Assembly (NCBI GenBank): GCA_034440615.1
Contig: JAOTOM010005111.1
Location: 248,001-312,000, forward strand
Length of the DNA stretch: 64,000 nt
Reading direction: 5' to 3'
Source of the DNA: Ashinkailepas kermadecensis
Lineage: Eukaryota > Arthropoda > Thecostraca > Neolepadidae
Each line of letters opens with the position of its first letter. Within the stretch, counting starts at the first letter, position 1. The notes below the pieces were generated by a model. The model was not told the origin of the DNA and made no database searches. It saw nothing but the letters and a program-made list of their open reading frames with translations. The translations under genes were made by a program, and so were the position numbers. Of this stretch, positions 21,640 to 33,834 are shown piece by piece.

Positions 21640-22670
21640 TTTCAGCATGGATGACGAACAAATGCAGATCATTTGCATAAAAACGCTTTCTGGACATGCC
21701 GCCGAATTCATGCAACGCGTGTTCCTTCCACAACCACATATGACGTGGGCAGAAATCAAACGAGTCATGCGAGAAAGGTACTCTGACCATTCGGATCACA
21801 GATGTTCACAGGAAAGTCTGCGTAAAATGAAACAGCACCAGGCCAAACTGTTTAAAAATTATGGTGAGAGATTACTCGCTCTGGCAGTGAGGAATCCACG
21901 GACTTGGAAAATCCCACGACTCGGGACATACTGATAGACGTTTTCAATAGAGGCATTCAGAGCAGCTCTTTGGCAAATAAATTATACCGACAACAGTTCC
22001 GAACACTAGAACAAGCCATTCAGTTTGCAGTGAGAGAGCAGCAGGTGGGCAGGGTCATTGAGGTCTGTAGAGGAATACAGAAAGACGAACCCATGGAGGT
22101 TGACTCGAGTCACTTGGAGAACGGAGAAGACAGGATAAAAATTTAGAGAAACTAGTTTTGGCGATAGGTCAAACAGTGGAAAAATTAGCACCAAAAAGCC
22201 AGAAACGGAGAAACCACAAACGGAGAACAAACCTCAGCCTGGACTACGGGTATTTCACCCAGCATACCAACGTTACCCCAGAACGCCGCGAGCCGATCCC
22301 CAGGACCCCACAATGGACCCCTCAGCCACGACCCCCTATGTGCCCCAGAACATGTGAGAACACCGCCAAACCCAGCCCACCGCTGGACTTCAAATGGCAG
22401 ACCCATCTGTGTAAAATGTGGGAAAATTGGTCATCTTGGAAGGCAGTGACGCTCTCAACCCATCAGCCAGTCGGAAAACTAATGAGCTCTGTCGCGACTG
22501 ACCATCGCGATAGAGCTGAGAAAATTCAGAAAGAGGAAACAAAGAGAAAGGAGAGAAAGAATGTCAGGAAAAAGAGATACCCTGAAAAGCGTAAACAGAA
22601 ACTGGCACGTGTCCAACAAATTCAAATCAAGGCGAACACACCCATGGCTTGGCTACATATAGGCAACTAA
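21640..22670 (+). pseudogene. Gag remnant of the old gypsy element
   Basis: Three overlapping open stretches in different frames. The first two read as retrotransposon Gag helices (MTWAEIKRVMRERYSD; LANKLYRQQFRTLEQAIQF). A zinc-knuckle-like sequence CVKCGKIGHLGRQC can be read out of frame near 22410-22450. Several single-base frame breaks separate them. Confidence 0.7.
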
Positions 22671-25600
22671 AAGGCCTATACGCTCGTGGACACTGGAGCC
22701 GACATATCATTGATTCCGAAAAAATATTTGACAAAATCGCTGAGAAAAACATGATAAATTTATCAGAGGACCGACGAGATTGAATACCACTGATATCCGC
22801 CAGTGGCCATCGTCTGAAAAACATCGGAGTCGGAACCTTCATGGTTGAGATGAGCAAATTCTGAAAACCGTTCGTATTTCAACTTGTAAAGGACCTGAAA
22901 CAGGAGTGCATGTTGGGAAATGATTTTTTTTAACGAAGTATGGAGCAAAATTAGACTTTGAGAAAAAAGCCCTTTGCATCAAAGGAAATATGATTCCACT
23001 GAGACACAAAGGCAGACCAGTGGGCAGGCGAGCTCGCTAGTCCGAGTCAAGGGAAGAATCCACATTCCCGCCAACACTGTCGTGGAATACCCAGCCTTCA
23101 TCAACCGTGTCCAACTAGTCGATCAAAATTGTCATGTGCGCTCGCTGGATAATATACCGTTGATCTCAGAGGAACCTGGTTTATTCATAGCAGAAGTAGT
23201 CGCAAAACCTGATCAGCATAAGCGCCTACCAGTCCGAATCGTCAATACCACTACACGATATTTCTCCTTATATCCAGAGCAGGTGATAGGATTCGCTGAG
23301 ACTATAGAAGACTCTAACCTAGAAAATCTGATCGACATGACCCAGGACATTGAACTGACACCGCCGACCGCACCCTCTGACCCGCTTGAACGAGCCAAAC
23401 TGACTCACCTGACTGGCGCTGACAAAGACAAACTAGAACAGCTGTTACGTGCTAACACTGACCTATTTGCCGAGACTGACGTAGACCTTGGCACGACTGA
23501 TGTCCGTGACATGAACATTGACATTGGAGACCACCCACCGATCCGACAAACTCCTTACAAAACCCCATTCTCTCAGCGAAAATATGTAGAAGAACAAATC
23601 AACGTAATGCTAAAAGCAGGAATCATTGAAGAATCAGACAGCCCCTGGGCGGCCCCAATAGTAATTGTTCGCAAACAAGATGGAAGCAACCGGTTTGCGA
23701 TTGACTTTATAAAATTAAACAAGGTAACCAATAAAAATAGCTACCCCTCTCGCTAATTAAGGACATCCTTGCCTCTTTGGGAGGTGCGAACTTCTTTTCG
23801 TCTTTGGATTTGAAAGCTGGTTATTGGCAAATTCCGATGTCAGAGGATAGCATTCCAAAAACAGAATTCACATATTTTCTAGGCCAGTGGAACTTTCTTA
23901 AAAAAATGTAATTTGGCATCTGTAATGCGCCATCGAAAGTCATGGAGTTGATGAACAAAGTGTTGTCTGGAATTCAAAATCAGCTTGCAACAGCCTACAT
24001 CGATGGCATAACAGTATACTCGAAAACGTTTGACGAACATTTGGCTCATCTTGAAGAAGTTTTCCGCCGACTACGTAAAGCGAAATTGAAATTAAAACTT
24101 TCGAAATGAGACTTCTTGAAATAAAAAGTGCAGTACTTGGGACACATAGTGTCAGCTTCTGACGTCCAGCCAAACCCTGAGAAGGTTGAAGCGATTCAAC
24201 ATATGGCAGCCCCGACATGTCAAGGGGGTCTGCTCATTGATCGGTATGTGTTCATACTACCGTCGCTTCATTCCCAACTTCAGTCAAATCTCAGCGCCAC
24301 TTATAAACCTCACTAAGAAACATGCAAAATTTGATTGGACAGACGAGTGTGAGCATGCTTTCGAAACTATGACACAAAAGTTAGCTTCGGCACCTGTACT
24401 GGCATATCCCGACATCACGAAAGGGAACAAATTATACACGGATGCCTCCCAAGAAGCGATTGGAGCCGTGTTAGTGCAGGAACACGGAGACGACGAACGA
24501 GTAGTATATTGACAATTTCTGTCAAAACAACTAAACGAAACTCAACGTAAATGGCCAACAGTCTAGAAGGAGGCCTGTACATGCGTTTGGTCCGTGAACA
24601 AATTACGCCAATATCTGCTTGGATCCAAATTCACGATTATAACCGATTACTGACCACTTAACTTCTTGAACCTGTCAGAAATGAAAAATCCCATGTTGCA
24701 GAGATGGGCTATCATCCTTTCAGAGCACAACTGTGAAGTAATTTATATTAAAGGAAGCAAAAATGTCGTTGCAGACCATTTCAGTAGAATGAATGAATCC
24801 GAACCAGCCGTGAATGTCATTGATTCAGACCATGTTCCCATGGGTGATCTCCGCCAAACTGAGTTCAGAAAACCAGAGGAGGAGCTGAGCAGAGAGGAAA
24901 AGTTCAAAGGCGTACTAGTAAAATGGGAGAATATAGAGAAACTTCAGAAGGCAGATGAGGACATAGCAAATATTCGAAAAATCATGAATGACAAAAATCA
25001 CATAGATTATCGAGACATCGTTTTGCAATACATGGAATTGGATACTCATCTACAAAATTAGCGACGGACCTCGCTGTGGACCACTTCCAGGCTTACAACT
25101 ACGCGTGCCAAAATGTTTGAGACAGGGAGTGTTGAAGGAGATGCACGAAGGTTTCTTTTCAGGACACATGGGACTGACCAAAATGTACGAAAAGCTTAAA
25201 TTTATATTACTGGAATGGAATGTGGAGACACTGTGGCTTACCTCAAAGCTTGCGTGCCTTGCACAGGACGCAAAGCCAAAGCATCCCCAGCACCCATGCA
25301 GGAGATGCCAGTACCTCACTATCCCTTTGAAATGATTGCTATCAACACTTGTGGACCATTCCCAGAAACGCAAAAAGGTAACCGCTACGTCATCACGATC
25401 ATCGACTCGTTTTCCTCTTGGCATGACAGTTTTTGCACTGAACGAAAGGATGCTCATACCGTCGCAAAAATCCTTATGGAAGAAATTATTCCTCGCCACT
25501 CATGTCCACGCGTAATTCTTTCGGACTTAGGAACATAATTCAGAAATGCCATTGTAGACGAGTTGGAAACATGTTTGAATATTCGCCATATCACCACCAG

Positions 25601-26123
25601 TGCGTATAGACCGCAAAGTAACGGCAGTTGCGAACGCTACCATCGATGCCAAAACGACATACTAGCAAAAACTATCAACGAAAATCAAGACGATTAGGAC
25701 ACAAAATTTCCGCCACTCTTGCCGCTTATCGGACTGCAAACACTGGAAGCTCCGGAACCATTTCGCCATTCTTTATGCTGTGCGGCAGAGACCCCGTTCT
25801 CCCTTTGGACAGTTTGCTCTAGCAAAAAATGAGATATTATGGAGAGGACTACGTCCCAAAAATGCTGGCCAATTTGCATGAAGCTTACAGCCACATAAAG
25901 ACATACATCGTCGAGAGCCATGAGAGGAACCGTGAATACGCAGACTGCAAAGCCAAGCCGCGAAATTTCAAAATTGGAGATCCCGTATATTATTATGACA
26001 CAACGGTACAACCTGGCACGTCGCCAAAATTATCGCTGCCCTGGAAACCATACTTTCGGGTTATCAAGCAGACTAGTCCCGTGAACGTGATCAGAAATCA
26101 GACCACCGGTAAGACCCGACTGG
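22660..26123 (+). pseudogene. Pol remnant of the old gypsy element: protease, RT, RNase H, integrase
   Basis: Order seen: protease YTLVDTGADISLI at about 22677; RT N-part with FAIDFIKLNKV; RT core FFSSLDLKAGYWQIPMSED near 23790; the active-site block YIDGITVYS near 24000, where the second catalytic Asp of the usual Y-x-D-D is Gly; RNase H LYTDASQEAIGAVL; integrase HMGLTKMYEKLK and CVPCTGRK zinc-binding remnants; the catalytic core with the first Asp replaced (AINTCGPFP) and a later SDLGT block; and RPQSNG...ER. Stops and frame changes occur about every few hundred bases. It ends at the 5-bp target of the inner element. Confidence 0.85.
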
Positions 26124-26328
26124 TGTTACAATGTTATTTGGTGCTGAAGTGTGTATACGATTCCTGTGCTGAGGTACCACGATACAAACGCTGCAGCTCT
26201 CGCCGGGTGACTCTATTGGAGACTGAGCGTGACCGGGCAGTCGGCCGGCCCCGCCGGCCGGTCGGGCGAGCGTAGCCGCCGGGCTTTAGAGGTGTCAGAT
26301 TTGAACACCAAAAGTCCAACACAGAACA
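26124..26328 (-). repeat. 3' LTR of the young gypsy element
   Basis: 205 bp, nearly identical to 31291-31495; contains the palindromic GC block 'ggccggccccgccggccgg'. Confidence 0.95.
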
Positions 26329-26799
26329 CCTCCCCCAAGACAACATTCCACCTCCTCCCAAGACACATGAACATTGGCGAGCAAGGGAGATGTGTCTGAC
26401 AAATTTGCTAAGTCGCACGTCGCACAGCTGACTAAGATCTTAGAGAAAAGAATGAAAGCAAAATATCTTGAGTGCCAGAAATTATATCGGACGAATCGGA
26501 CATAAAATGTATCGCAAACCTCGTCGGCAGCGACGAAAACCACTGTGAGCGAGGCAAATAAATCATGTCCTGCAGATAACAATCAGCTCACACTGAATAA
26601 TGTCACGCCAACGCACTTGCTGACAACACTATCGCGCTGCGACACAGTAGCGAGGAACATCGCGGATAGGGAATGCACTGAGTCGCAAGAAAATATTCAA
26701 AGAATGTACACCATCCACTCGAAGGGCAATTCATGCGATATGAAATCGCCGCGTCTCTCCCGACCAGTTCACAGGCGGATCGGTTATGAACAGACTGGT
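26329..26799 (-). other. Untranslated 3' part of the young gypsy element
   Basis: No domain seen between the pol stop and the LTR. It includes the purine tract GGAGGAGGTGG and GGGGGAGG next to the LTR (minus strand, about 26329-26356). Confidence 0.6.
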
Positions 26800-27530
26800 T
26801 CAGACGTCTGGCATCATGTGGTAGGTTTTCGTTCCCCAGCTGACGGAGAGCTGTTTGGTCTGCTGCCGCCGTCGGGTGCTGCGCCGCAGCTCTGGTGCTC
26901 CCTCTGTCCGGGTCGGTGCCGCGGGCACGCCAGCTGCCGACTGTGCTGATGAACCAGATGTTGCGGGCGTCTCACGAGGCAGTGCAGGTGGTGCTACTCG
27001 CGGTGGCAGTGGAAGCTCGGACGCTTGCCGCGTATGTGGGCTCGGCTGCGCGACTGATAGTGTTGAAGGGGCTGACGTTTCGGCGATGAAGGCACGCCGA
27101 GGCCGCAGGAACCGTCGGTTCCGCCAGAGGAGGCGACCACTCGGGAGTTTGACCATGTAGTCGCGCCTCTCCCCGACAGCAGTGATGGTGCCGGTGCGGT
27201 CCCACACACCGGTCTTGCTGTCCTGGATCAGGACGTGCTGGCCGACGCGCAGAGGCGGATGTGGCCGCGCTGTCGCGTTGTAGTGCTCCTCGGTCCGCTT
27301 TTGCAGCTGCACCGCCTTGGCGTCGCAGACGTCGGCAGCCTGCTGCCATTGCGTGGCGAACGCGCGGTGGTGCGCTGGTACGGCTGATCGGATGGGGTGG
27401 CCGTAGAGAGTTTGCGCAGGTGAACGGCCGTCTGCTCGCGGAGTATTGCGCAACTCCAGCAGGCCGTGCGCAAAGTCATCTGTGTCGAGGTCGCCGTGTC
27501 TGGTAGACTTCTGGACGAGCCTCTTGACGC
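26800..27530 (-). pseudogene. Integrase C-terminal part of the young gypsy element, out of frame
   Basis: Continues the integrase after a one-base shift at the six-T run 27531-27536 (A-run on the coding strand). Reads RHGDLDTDDFAHGLLELRNT, SPAQTLYGHP, a long helix, then VGQHVLIQDS and WRNRRFLRP, the usual chromatin-facing tail, followed by a Pro/Thr/Arg-rich end stopping at 26800. Apart from the single shift it is open. Confidence 0.85.
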
Positions 27531-30500
27531 TTTTTTACAGCTGATTCTGCATGACCGTTGGATTGGGGGTAGCGAGGGGTGGAGATCTGATGTTCCACGC
27601 CCCACCGCTTCAGGAAGTCTCGGGTGTGTCGCGCCGAGAACTGCCCGCCGCCGTCGGTCCTCAGAGTCTGGGGCACTCCGGTGGCCGAAAACATCTTGCG
27701 GAGGCTCCGCGTGAGGGCTCTGGCTGATGCGTCTCCGACGATGTGGAACACGAACGGCCAGGCGCTGAGCCTATCCACATAGACTAAGTAGGTATGTCCG
27801 GCCCAGGAAAAATAATCAGCGGAGACAGCTTGAAAAACACGAGACGGTGTTTTTTCCGCGACCAGCGGCTCTTTCTGCAGGCTGGGCAGGTGGCGCTGAC
27901 ACGCTGCACAGGCGGCGACAAAATCGCCGATTTGTTTGTCGAGCTGTGGCCAGTGGACAACCTGGCGCGCGCGCCGTTTGGTGCGCTCGATGCCTTGGTG
28001 GCTTGTGTGGAGCCGCTCCAGTGTGGTCCGTCGCAGACTTTTGGGGATCACCAGGCGCTGGCCGCAGACGATGAGGTCGTCTTCGACGGCGAGACGGTCT
28101 CTGCAGCTCCAGTAGGGCTGCACCAGAGGGTCCAGTTGACTCCGATGCTCCGGGAATCCGTTCATAATCGCGTCCTTGAGTGCGAGTATTTCCGGATCTC
28201 TCACAGCGGCGGCTCGCACTTCATCCAGGGCTGAGTCTTTGAACGGGCTGAAGCCGTCTTCTCCGACGTCGGATGTGAGACGAGCGAGCAGGCTCCGGAT
28301 GTGGTGTCCAACGTCGCGCTCCGCCTCTTCGTCATCCGCCGAGGGGTCGTCCACCGGCGCGCGTGAGAGCGCGTCCGGGATGATGTGGAGTTTTCCCTGC
28401 CTCCAGCTGGCGACGAAGTTGTACGGGATGAGTTTCTCCCTGAGGCGTTGCAGTCGCGGATTTTCTATTTCCGCCAGTGTCTTCGTGTTTAACACGGGGA
28501 TGAGCGGCCGGTGGTCCAGGAGTACTTCGAACTGCTGCATGCCTTTGATGTACACGTCGGCTTTCTTGCACGCCCATGTCAAGGCCAGCAGCTCCAGTTC
28601 GATCACGGCGTATCGCGTTTCCACGTCAGTCAGGAAACGGGACCCGCACTGGATGAGGCGCCATCTTCCGATGTCATCGAGCTGGCGGAGACAAAATCCA
28701 AGTCCGCCGACACGTGAGGCGTCCGTCTCCAGGATCGTGCGCCGCTTCGGGTTGAAGAAATCCAGGATAGGTGGAGACACCAGCGCCTCCTTCACCTTCT
28801 GGAACGCTTCTCTGTGTACGGAGGTCCACAGCCAGGCGTTGCGGGGGCGTAACAGCTGCCGCAGCGGTTCCGCAGCCATCGCGATCTCGGCTGAGAACGA
28901 TCCCAGCTGATTTGCAAGTCCGAGAAACGATCGCAAATCGGTGATATTGCTGGGTTGCGGAAAATCTCGGATGGCCCGGACCTTCTTCATGTCCACCGTG
29001 TAGCCGTCAGTACTGACGGTAAACCCACAGAAGTCGACCTTCTCTTCAGCGAACTGACATTTCGCTGGGTTGAGTGTGACGCCGTAGTCGTCGCATCTCT
29101 TCAGCACCGTCCAGATGTGGTGAAGATGCGTGGTGTAGACGTCGTCCCAGGACAGCACATCGTCCACCACCTTCACTGTGTTGGCGACGTCACCAAACAC
29201 AGCGTCACCATGCCGGTTGTACACGTCGCCGGAGTGTGTGACACCCATAGGCATCCGCTTGTAGCGATACCGCCCCCACGGCGTTATAAAACACGTGAGG
29301 TCGCGGTCCTCCATTCTGATGGCGACCTGGTGATATCCGGCCTTGCAGTCCAATTTGGTGAAGTACATGGCACCGGTTGAGATCGATGCTACCGCGTCCT
29401 GTGGAGTTCTCGCGGGATGAGGCGGCCGCTTCACGAAACGGTTGAGTTTGGTAAAGTCCACCGTGAGACGGCAGCCGGATATTTTGCCGTCGGAGTCCAT
29501 CTTTGGCACAGGAACGAGGCCGTGGCACCACTCGGTCGGGTAGTCCACAGGCTCGATAATGTTGTGCTCCAAGAGCTCATCTATCTGCTGGCGCACGTCA
29601 TCCCTCCAGCAGAACGCTACGTTGCGTGCGCTGGTCAGGGCATACGGGACCGCGTCTTCAGTGAGCTCGATCTTCATCGGCTCTGCCACCATTTCCCGCA
29701 GAGCTGACGTCACGTCAAACACGCGCGGGAACTCGGCCTTCAGAGCTTCAAAATGTCTCTCACGCTCCTGTGCGGACGGTGTGCCACCTCCTTCACGCTT
29801 GAATTTCAGGATCCAAGCGGGTGGTCCTGCGCTGCCGCCAGGACTGGCTGATCGGTGTCGGCTGGCACGCGCGGGGTCGGGTTTCCTCCCAGCTGCTGCC
29901 GGAGCACTCCCGCTGCGGGTGGCTGAACGCGCCGGTGCGCGGGACGTAGTTTTGCATCGCTGTTTTGCTACGGGGATTCTACTGCAGGCGGACGACGAAC
30001 GCTGAGTTCTCTGTTGAATTGCAGCTTTCCCAGTCTGCAGGCGACAGATCTGCTGCGGAAAATTCGCTGGCAGGATGCCCAGCTTCACGCAGTCGTGCCA
30101 CGAGAGGAGTGGTGAGTGGAGTGACTCCAGCACCGACACTTCCACTGTGCACACGGTGTCTCCCAGCTGCAGGGTCAGGTCGCAGGTGCCCATGCAGCGC
30201 ATCTTCCTGCCATCCGCCGTCCAGAGCGTCGTTGTAGACGGAGTCAGGTGGGTCAGGTTGACCCCCATTTCTTCCGCGTCCTTTCGCGATATCGCAGAAA
30301 TTTCTGCGCCGGTATCTGGTGTCCAGGTACTGATCGCACTGCGTCCGTCGCGGTGTTGCATTTGCAGATTTATCTGCGGAGACCGCTTCGACGAGATGCC
30401 CTGAAGGCGTACATCAGACACGTACACATTCATCAATGCTGCTATCTGTTTCAGTTCATCACTGTTCAGTTCGTCACTGTATTCTGCGTCTGTGGATACT

Positions 30501-31090
30501 GCTCCCATGCGGCGGCGAGGTCTGGAAGCTGGCCTTCCTCGGTGGCCGCGAGCGGCGCTGTGTGTATAGGTGGCGCTGTCCGTGCGGCTGGTGCTCCGTT
30601 GACGGGCGCGGGTTGGGCTGCCGGCACCGCGCGCCGCCCGGTTCCTGCAGACGGCTGCAAAATGGCCGCGGGCGTGGCACAGGTTGCAGGTGCGGGTGAG
30701 CGCAGCGCAATCACTGGCGTTACGATGCTGCGTCGCACCGCACCGCCCACAGGTGGCAGCGGGCCTCTGCTCCACACCGTCGGGCCGGCGGCGGCTGCGG
30801 TCACGTCTGTAGCGCGACACTCTGCTGACAATGGCGGGGCCCCGGGTCACAGAGCTGTAGGTGACCACACCTACACCAGCAGGGACGGGGCCCGGCGTCG
30901 CGTCCGACGCAATCGGGTCGTGGGTTCCCGGAGGAAGGACGCCGCTAGCGGGGCCGGGACAGAGATGCTGTAGTAGGGCCGTCATCTGCTCATCACGGCG
31001 GGCAGCAATCTCCATTTGCTGCTGGAGCAGGCGGGTGAGCATCTCCGTTGAAGATTCTGCCGATTCCGATTTGGAGTCTGGATCGGGCAT
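27476..31090 (-). CDS. Gag-Pol polyprotein of the young gypsy element
   Basis: A 1204-residue frame starting at ATG 31090. Residues ~114-148 hold a Cys/His cluster and a CCHC knuckle (CNLCHARGHFAAVC); about 255 the protease site PDTGAEISAIS; ~490-690 RT with LTVDFTKLNRF, FTKLDCKAGYHQVAI and the active-site KVVDDVLSW; ~770-890 RNase H (LETDASRVGGLG); then integrase with H-x-H (HTSHQGIERTK), CAACQRH, and core residues in VSADYFSWAG, LRTDGGGQF and NGHAESAVKK. The Gag part ahead of the knuckle is only ~110 residues with no evident capsid domain. The frame breaks at an A-run after AESAVKK, so the integrase C-terminus is in another frame. Confidence 0.93.
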   Translation of the reverse strand: MPDPDSKSESAESSTEMLTRLLQQQMEIAARRDEQMTALLQHLCPGPASGVLPPGTHDPIASDATPGPVPAGVGVVTYSSVTRGPAIVSRVSRYRRDRSRRRPDGVEQRPAATCGRCGATQHRNASDCAALTRTCNLCHARGHFAAVCRNRAARGAGSPTRARQRSTSRTDSATYTHSAARGHRGRPASRPRRRMGAVSTDAEYSDELNSDELKQIAALMNVYVSDVRLQGISSKRSPQINLQMQHRDGRSAISTWTPDTGAEISAISRKDAEEMGVNLTHLTPSTTTLWTADGRKMRCMGTCDLTLQLGDTVCTVEVSVLESLHSPLLSWHDCVKLGILPANFPQQICRLQTGKAAIQQRTQRSSSACSRIPVAKQRCKTTSRAPARSATRSGSAPAAAGRKPDPARASRHRSASPGGSAGPPAWILKFKREGGGTPSAQERERHFEALKAEFPRVFDVTSALREMVAEPMKIELTEDAVPYALTSARNVAFCWRDDVRQQIDELLEHNIIEPVDYPTEWCHGLVPVPKMDSDGKISGCRLTVDFTKLNRFVKRPPHPARTPQDAVASISTGAMYFTKLDCKAGYHQVAIRMEDRDLTCFITPWGRYRYKRMPMGVTHSGDVYNRHGDAVFGDVANTVKVVDDVLSWDDVYTTHLHHIWTVLKRCDDYGVTLNPAKCQFAEEKVDFCGFTVSTDGYTVDMKKVRAIRDFPQPSNITDLRSFLGLANQLGSFSAEIAMAAEPLRQLLRPRNAWLWTSVHREAFQKVKEALVSPPILDFFNPKRRTILETDASRVGGLGFCLRQLDDIGRWRLIQCGSRFLTDVETRYAVIELELLALTWACKKADVYIKGMQQFEVLLDHRPLIPVLNTKTLAEIENPRLQRLREKLIPYNFVASWRQGKLHIIPDALSRAPVDDPSADDEEAERDVGHHIRSLLARLTSDVGEDGFSPFKDSALDEVRAAAVRDPEILALKDAIMNGFPEHRSQLDPLVQPYWSCRDRLAVEDDLIVCGQRLVIPKSLRRTTLERLHTSHQGIERTKRRARQVVHWPQLDKQIGDFVAACAACQRHLPSLQKEPLVAEKTPSRVFQAVSADYFSWAGHTYLVYVDRLSAWPFVFHIVGDASARALTRSLRKMFSATGVPQTLRTDGGGQFSARHTRDFLKRWGVEHQISTPRYPQSNGHAESAVKKRQEARPEVYQTRRPRHR

Positions 31091-31290
31091 CTTCGTGCAG
31101 GCACAGAAACACAGCGGGGATCACGGCACACAAAATCACTTGTCAGCCTACCCCTGCACGGTGCGGCAAATTATCGCTCTCTCACTGACGCCACCGACTC
31201 CCGCACTGTACCGCGAATAATCACTGATCGCACGTCGAATTTTCCCGTATCACAGTTTCACCAAATTTTCTCGTCCTACCGACCGCGCCA

Positions 31291-31495
31291 TGTTACAATG
31301 TTATTTGGTGCTGAAGTGTGTATACGATTCTTGTGCTGAGGTACCACGATACAAACGCTGCAGCTCTCGCCGGGTGACTCTATTGGAGACTGAGCGTGAC
31401 CGGGCAGTCGGCCGGCCCCGCCGGCCGGTCGGGCGAGCGTAGCCGCCGGGCTTTAGAGGTGTCAGATTTGAACACCAAAAGTCCAACACAGAACA
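31291..31495 (-). repeat. 5' LTR of the young gypsy element
   Basis: 205 bp; the primer-binding site is directly adjacent at 31273-31290, which fixes this copy as 5' for minus-strand transcription. Confidence 0.95.
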
Positions 31496-33834
31496 ACTGG
31501 TACATGCCCAGAAATTACGGCTATCCGATCCGAACACAGCATGGAAATCCACCAAGGATGAAGACGAGCCGGTAAACCAAAAATATGTAGAGAAAACGTC
31601 AAAAGTAGACGGTACCACCCTTGAACGAATACAACCCCCGAGAGCAGCCAAACGAAACGACGCGTGCCCTGATTGCAGTTCATGTGAGGATTGGCCCATG
31701 GACGTATGCAGCCCACCGAGAACAAAGCATGATGAAACCGCCGAGTTGACAGAGTGCATACCTGGTTCAGTGCAACCACCGTCGGTCGAGTTTGACCTGC
31801 CGTAAAGATCACCTCTCACCAAGTCAGCAGATGTGGCTGAGCCCTCACCAGTATCAAATGATACCGAGACAGACATTCCTCTGTCTGAACCAGATCAGAT
31901 AAACAAATGGCCGTTGCCGTCGACTAGTGAGTCAGACGACGTGCTCCACTTTCAGAATTAGTTGAACGAAACAAAAGACCACTCCCATCTTCTAGTGATT
32001 TAGAAGACAATTTACCCCTATCAGAATTAGCAGAACGCCTAAAACGACCACTGCCCACGTTCAGTGATTCAGACCCTGAAATTCAGTCGCAATTAACGAA
32101 ACGTTCAAAACCTATAAATAGCGAGTCGGAAGATGAAATTCAGCTTTCAGAATTAGCAAAACGCTTGCAGGATTCGACTGGAAGCCCAGTGAGACCAGTC
32201 CCTGAAAAACGACCTTTAGACGAATCAACGGATGAGGATCGTCCTCCAGAAAAATATTCCAATTCACGATGACTCTGCTACTTCCACTGATTACGAAGCT
32301 GATGTCGACCGTGTCGGCATCACACCTAATAAAGCTAGCGCCTTTGCGAGCTTTGTTGAGATGCAAAATGAATCAATGCTGAACCAGTTAAAATTACAGA
32401 TGCCGATGTTCCAGTCAATGCTTAAGTAAAATGCTCGAGTAGATGCATTGTTGAGAGTGTACCAGTGAGTCGCCTCAAGTGATTGTGTAATTATATTGTC
32501 GGCGTAGTGACGCCACATTCGGTGACGTGAGCAAACGCCACCTACCGGCATGATGATTGCCGATGTGATTGATGCGATGCGCGCAGTGTCATTTTGATGG
32601 AACCCCATATGGGCATAATGATGATTGATGTGATGTTGTGACATCACCTGTCCTGATGCCTTGTGTGACACATTGTCAACTGTTAGTAAAATGTATTTGG
32701 TGGTCAAAATCAAACGCCCGACCTACGCTTCCGCATCTTTGAACCCAGCTCTATACCTGGAACCTACAATGCAATCTGAAACCATCCAACCCATCCCCCT
32801 CGGTGAAGACACCATCGTCATCCGTGCTGGCCATGAGTCAGCATCAACACGACCATGATAATCGGGCGTGACAAGTCTGTCACGCCAGCTGCCACAGGAC
32901 ATCGACGGTGTGCCACCTGCGGCCACCTTATGCAGAGGCACACAGGAAGCCTCTGCAACACGAGCCCACCAGCGGCCGCTTCGTCCGGCCAGTTCGACGA
33001 CTGGTCCGTTGGCCCGGCGCCAGCGAGCGCCGCCGAAGACCCGATGACCGAAGAGGCGCTGTCGAGCCTCAACCCCAAGGAACCGATCGCCGCTGCGGAT
33101 GTGAGCGCCACCGCTGCGGACGCGAATGCCGCCGCTAAGCGCGCTGACGAGCTCCACCACGGAGAGGCGCTGACGAGCGCCGTCCGTGAGAACTCGAGCA
33201 TCGCCACTGCCGGTGAGACTGGCGATGTTACGGATGACTCAGCCGAGCTGGCGAGTGGCGAACCGGAAGCCACTGCGGGTGAGCTGACGCCTCGCCTGCC
33301 GCCCTCGCAGTTGCCCGCGGATATACCGGAGGACATAATCCAACGTGATATGCTCTTCCATGAGTATATGGAGGGACATCGCAGCTGGCCGGGTTATGAC
33401 CCTGACCAGTAACCCAACCCGCGAGTGAGCAAACTGCGTGATAGTGCAGTGAGGATGGCACTACCGAGCGTTGGAAGCATGGGAACGTCACCCACGTTCC
33501 AGCGCCCCGATCCGGACCGAACATTACCAGGACGCCGTGGGCGTCACACAACATGAACATTGTCTGTGATTGCACGCTCGAAAAGTGATTTCGGAACTCG
33601 TAGTGCAATTAATGTAATTAGCATAAGGTGTACTAACATGGGCCAGGGCTATGGGTCGCCCTTAAAGACCCCTTAGACTAACCCGCGTAGGACTGTGTGT
33701 AACAGGAGCTCGTGTCAATGTGTTGTTGCATCGTGAGTGTTTGTTGATTCGTGCGTGATTGTAGAAGGCCGTGATTTGTATGAGTGGGGCTCAGAATTAT
33801 TCTGCAAATTTAATTCGATCCGCGGACCTTGCGA
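31496..33834 (+). pseudogene. 3' part of the old gypsy element
   Basis: Resumes after the inner element with the duplicated ACTGG. Fragments read an acidic, repeated motif LSELAERLKRPLP (about 31950-32060) and a coil-like SFVEMQNESMLNQLKLQMP (about 32345-32420). At 32855-33412 an open frame of 185 residues has CATCGHLMQRHTGSLC, a possible Cys/His site, then Ala/Glu-rich sequence ending YMEGHRSWPGYDPDQ. No known domain recognised; it may be a polyprotein tail or an added ORF. Confidence 0.55.

Larger units (their letters stand above)
26124..31495 (-). mobile_element. Young Ty3/gypsy LTR retrotransposon, near-intact
   Basis: Both LTRs are 205 bp, start TGTTACAATG on the plus strand and end CACAGAACA, and I see one difference between them (c/t in 'gattcctgtg' against 'gattcttgtg'). 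The target duplication is ACTGG (26119-26123 and 31496-31500). A primer-binding site TGGCGCGGTCGGTAGGAC abuts the 5' LTR (31273-31290 on the minus strand) and a purine tract lies just inside the other LTR. One long Gag-Pol frame follows. These are all hallmarks of a recent insertion. Confidence 0.95.
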
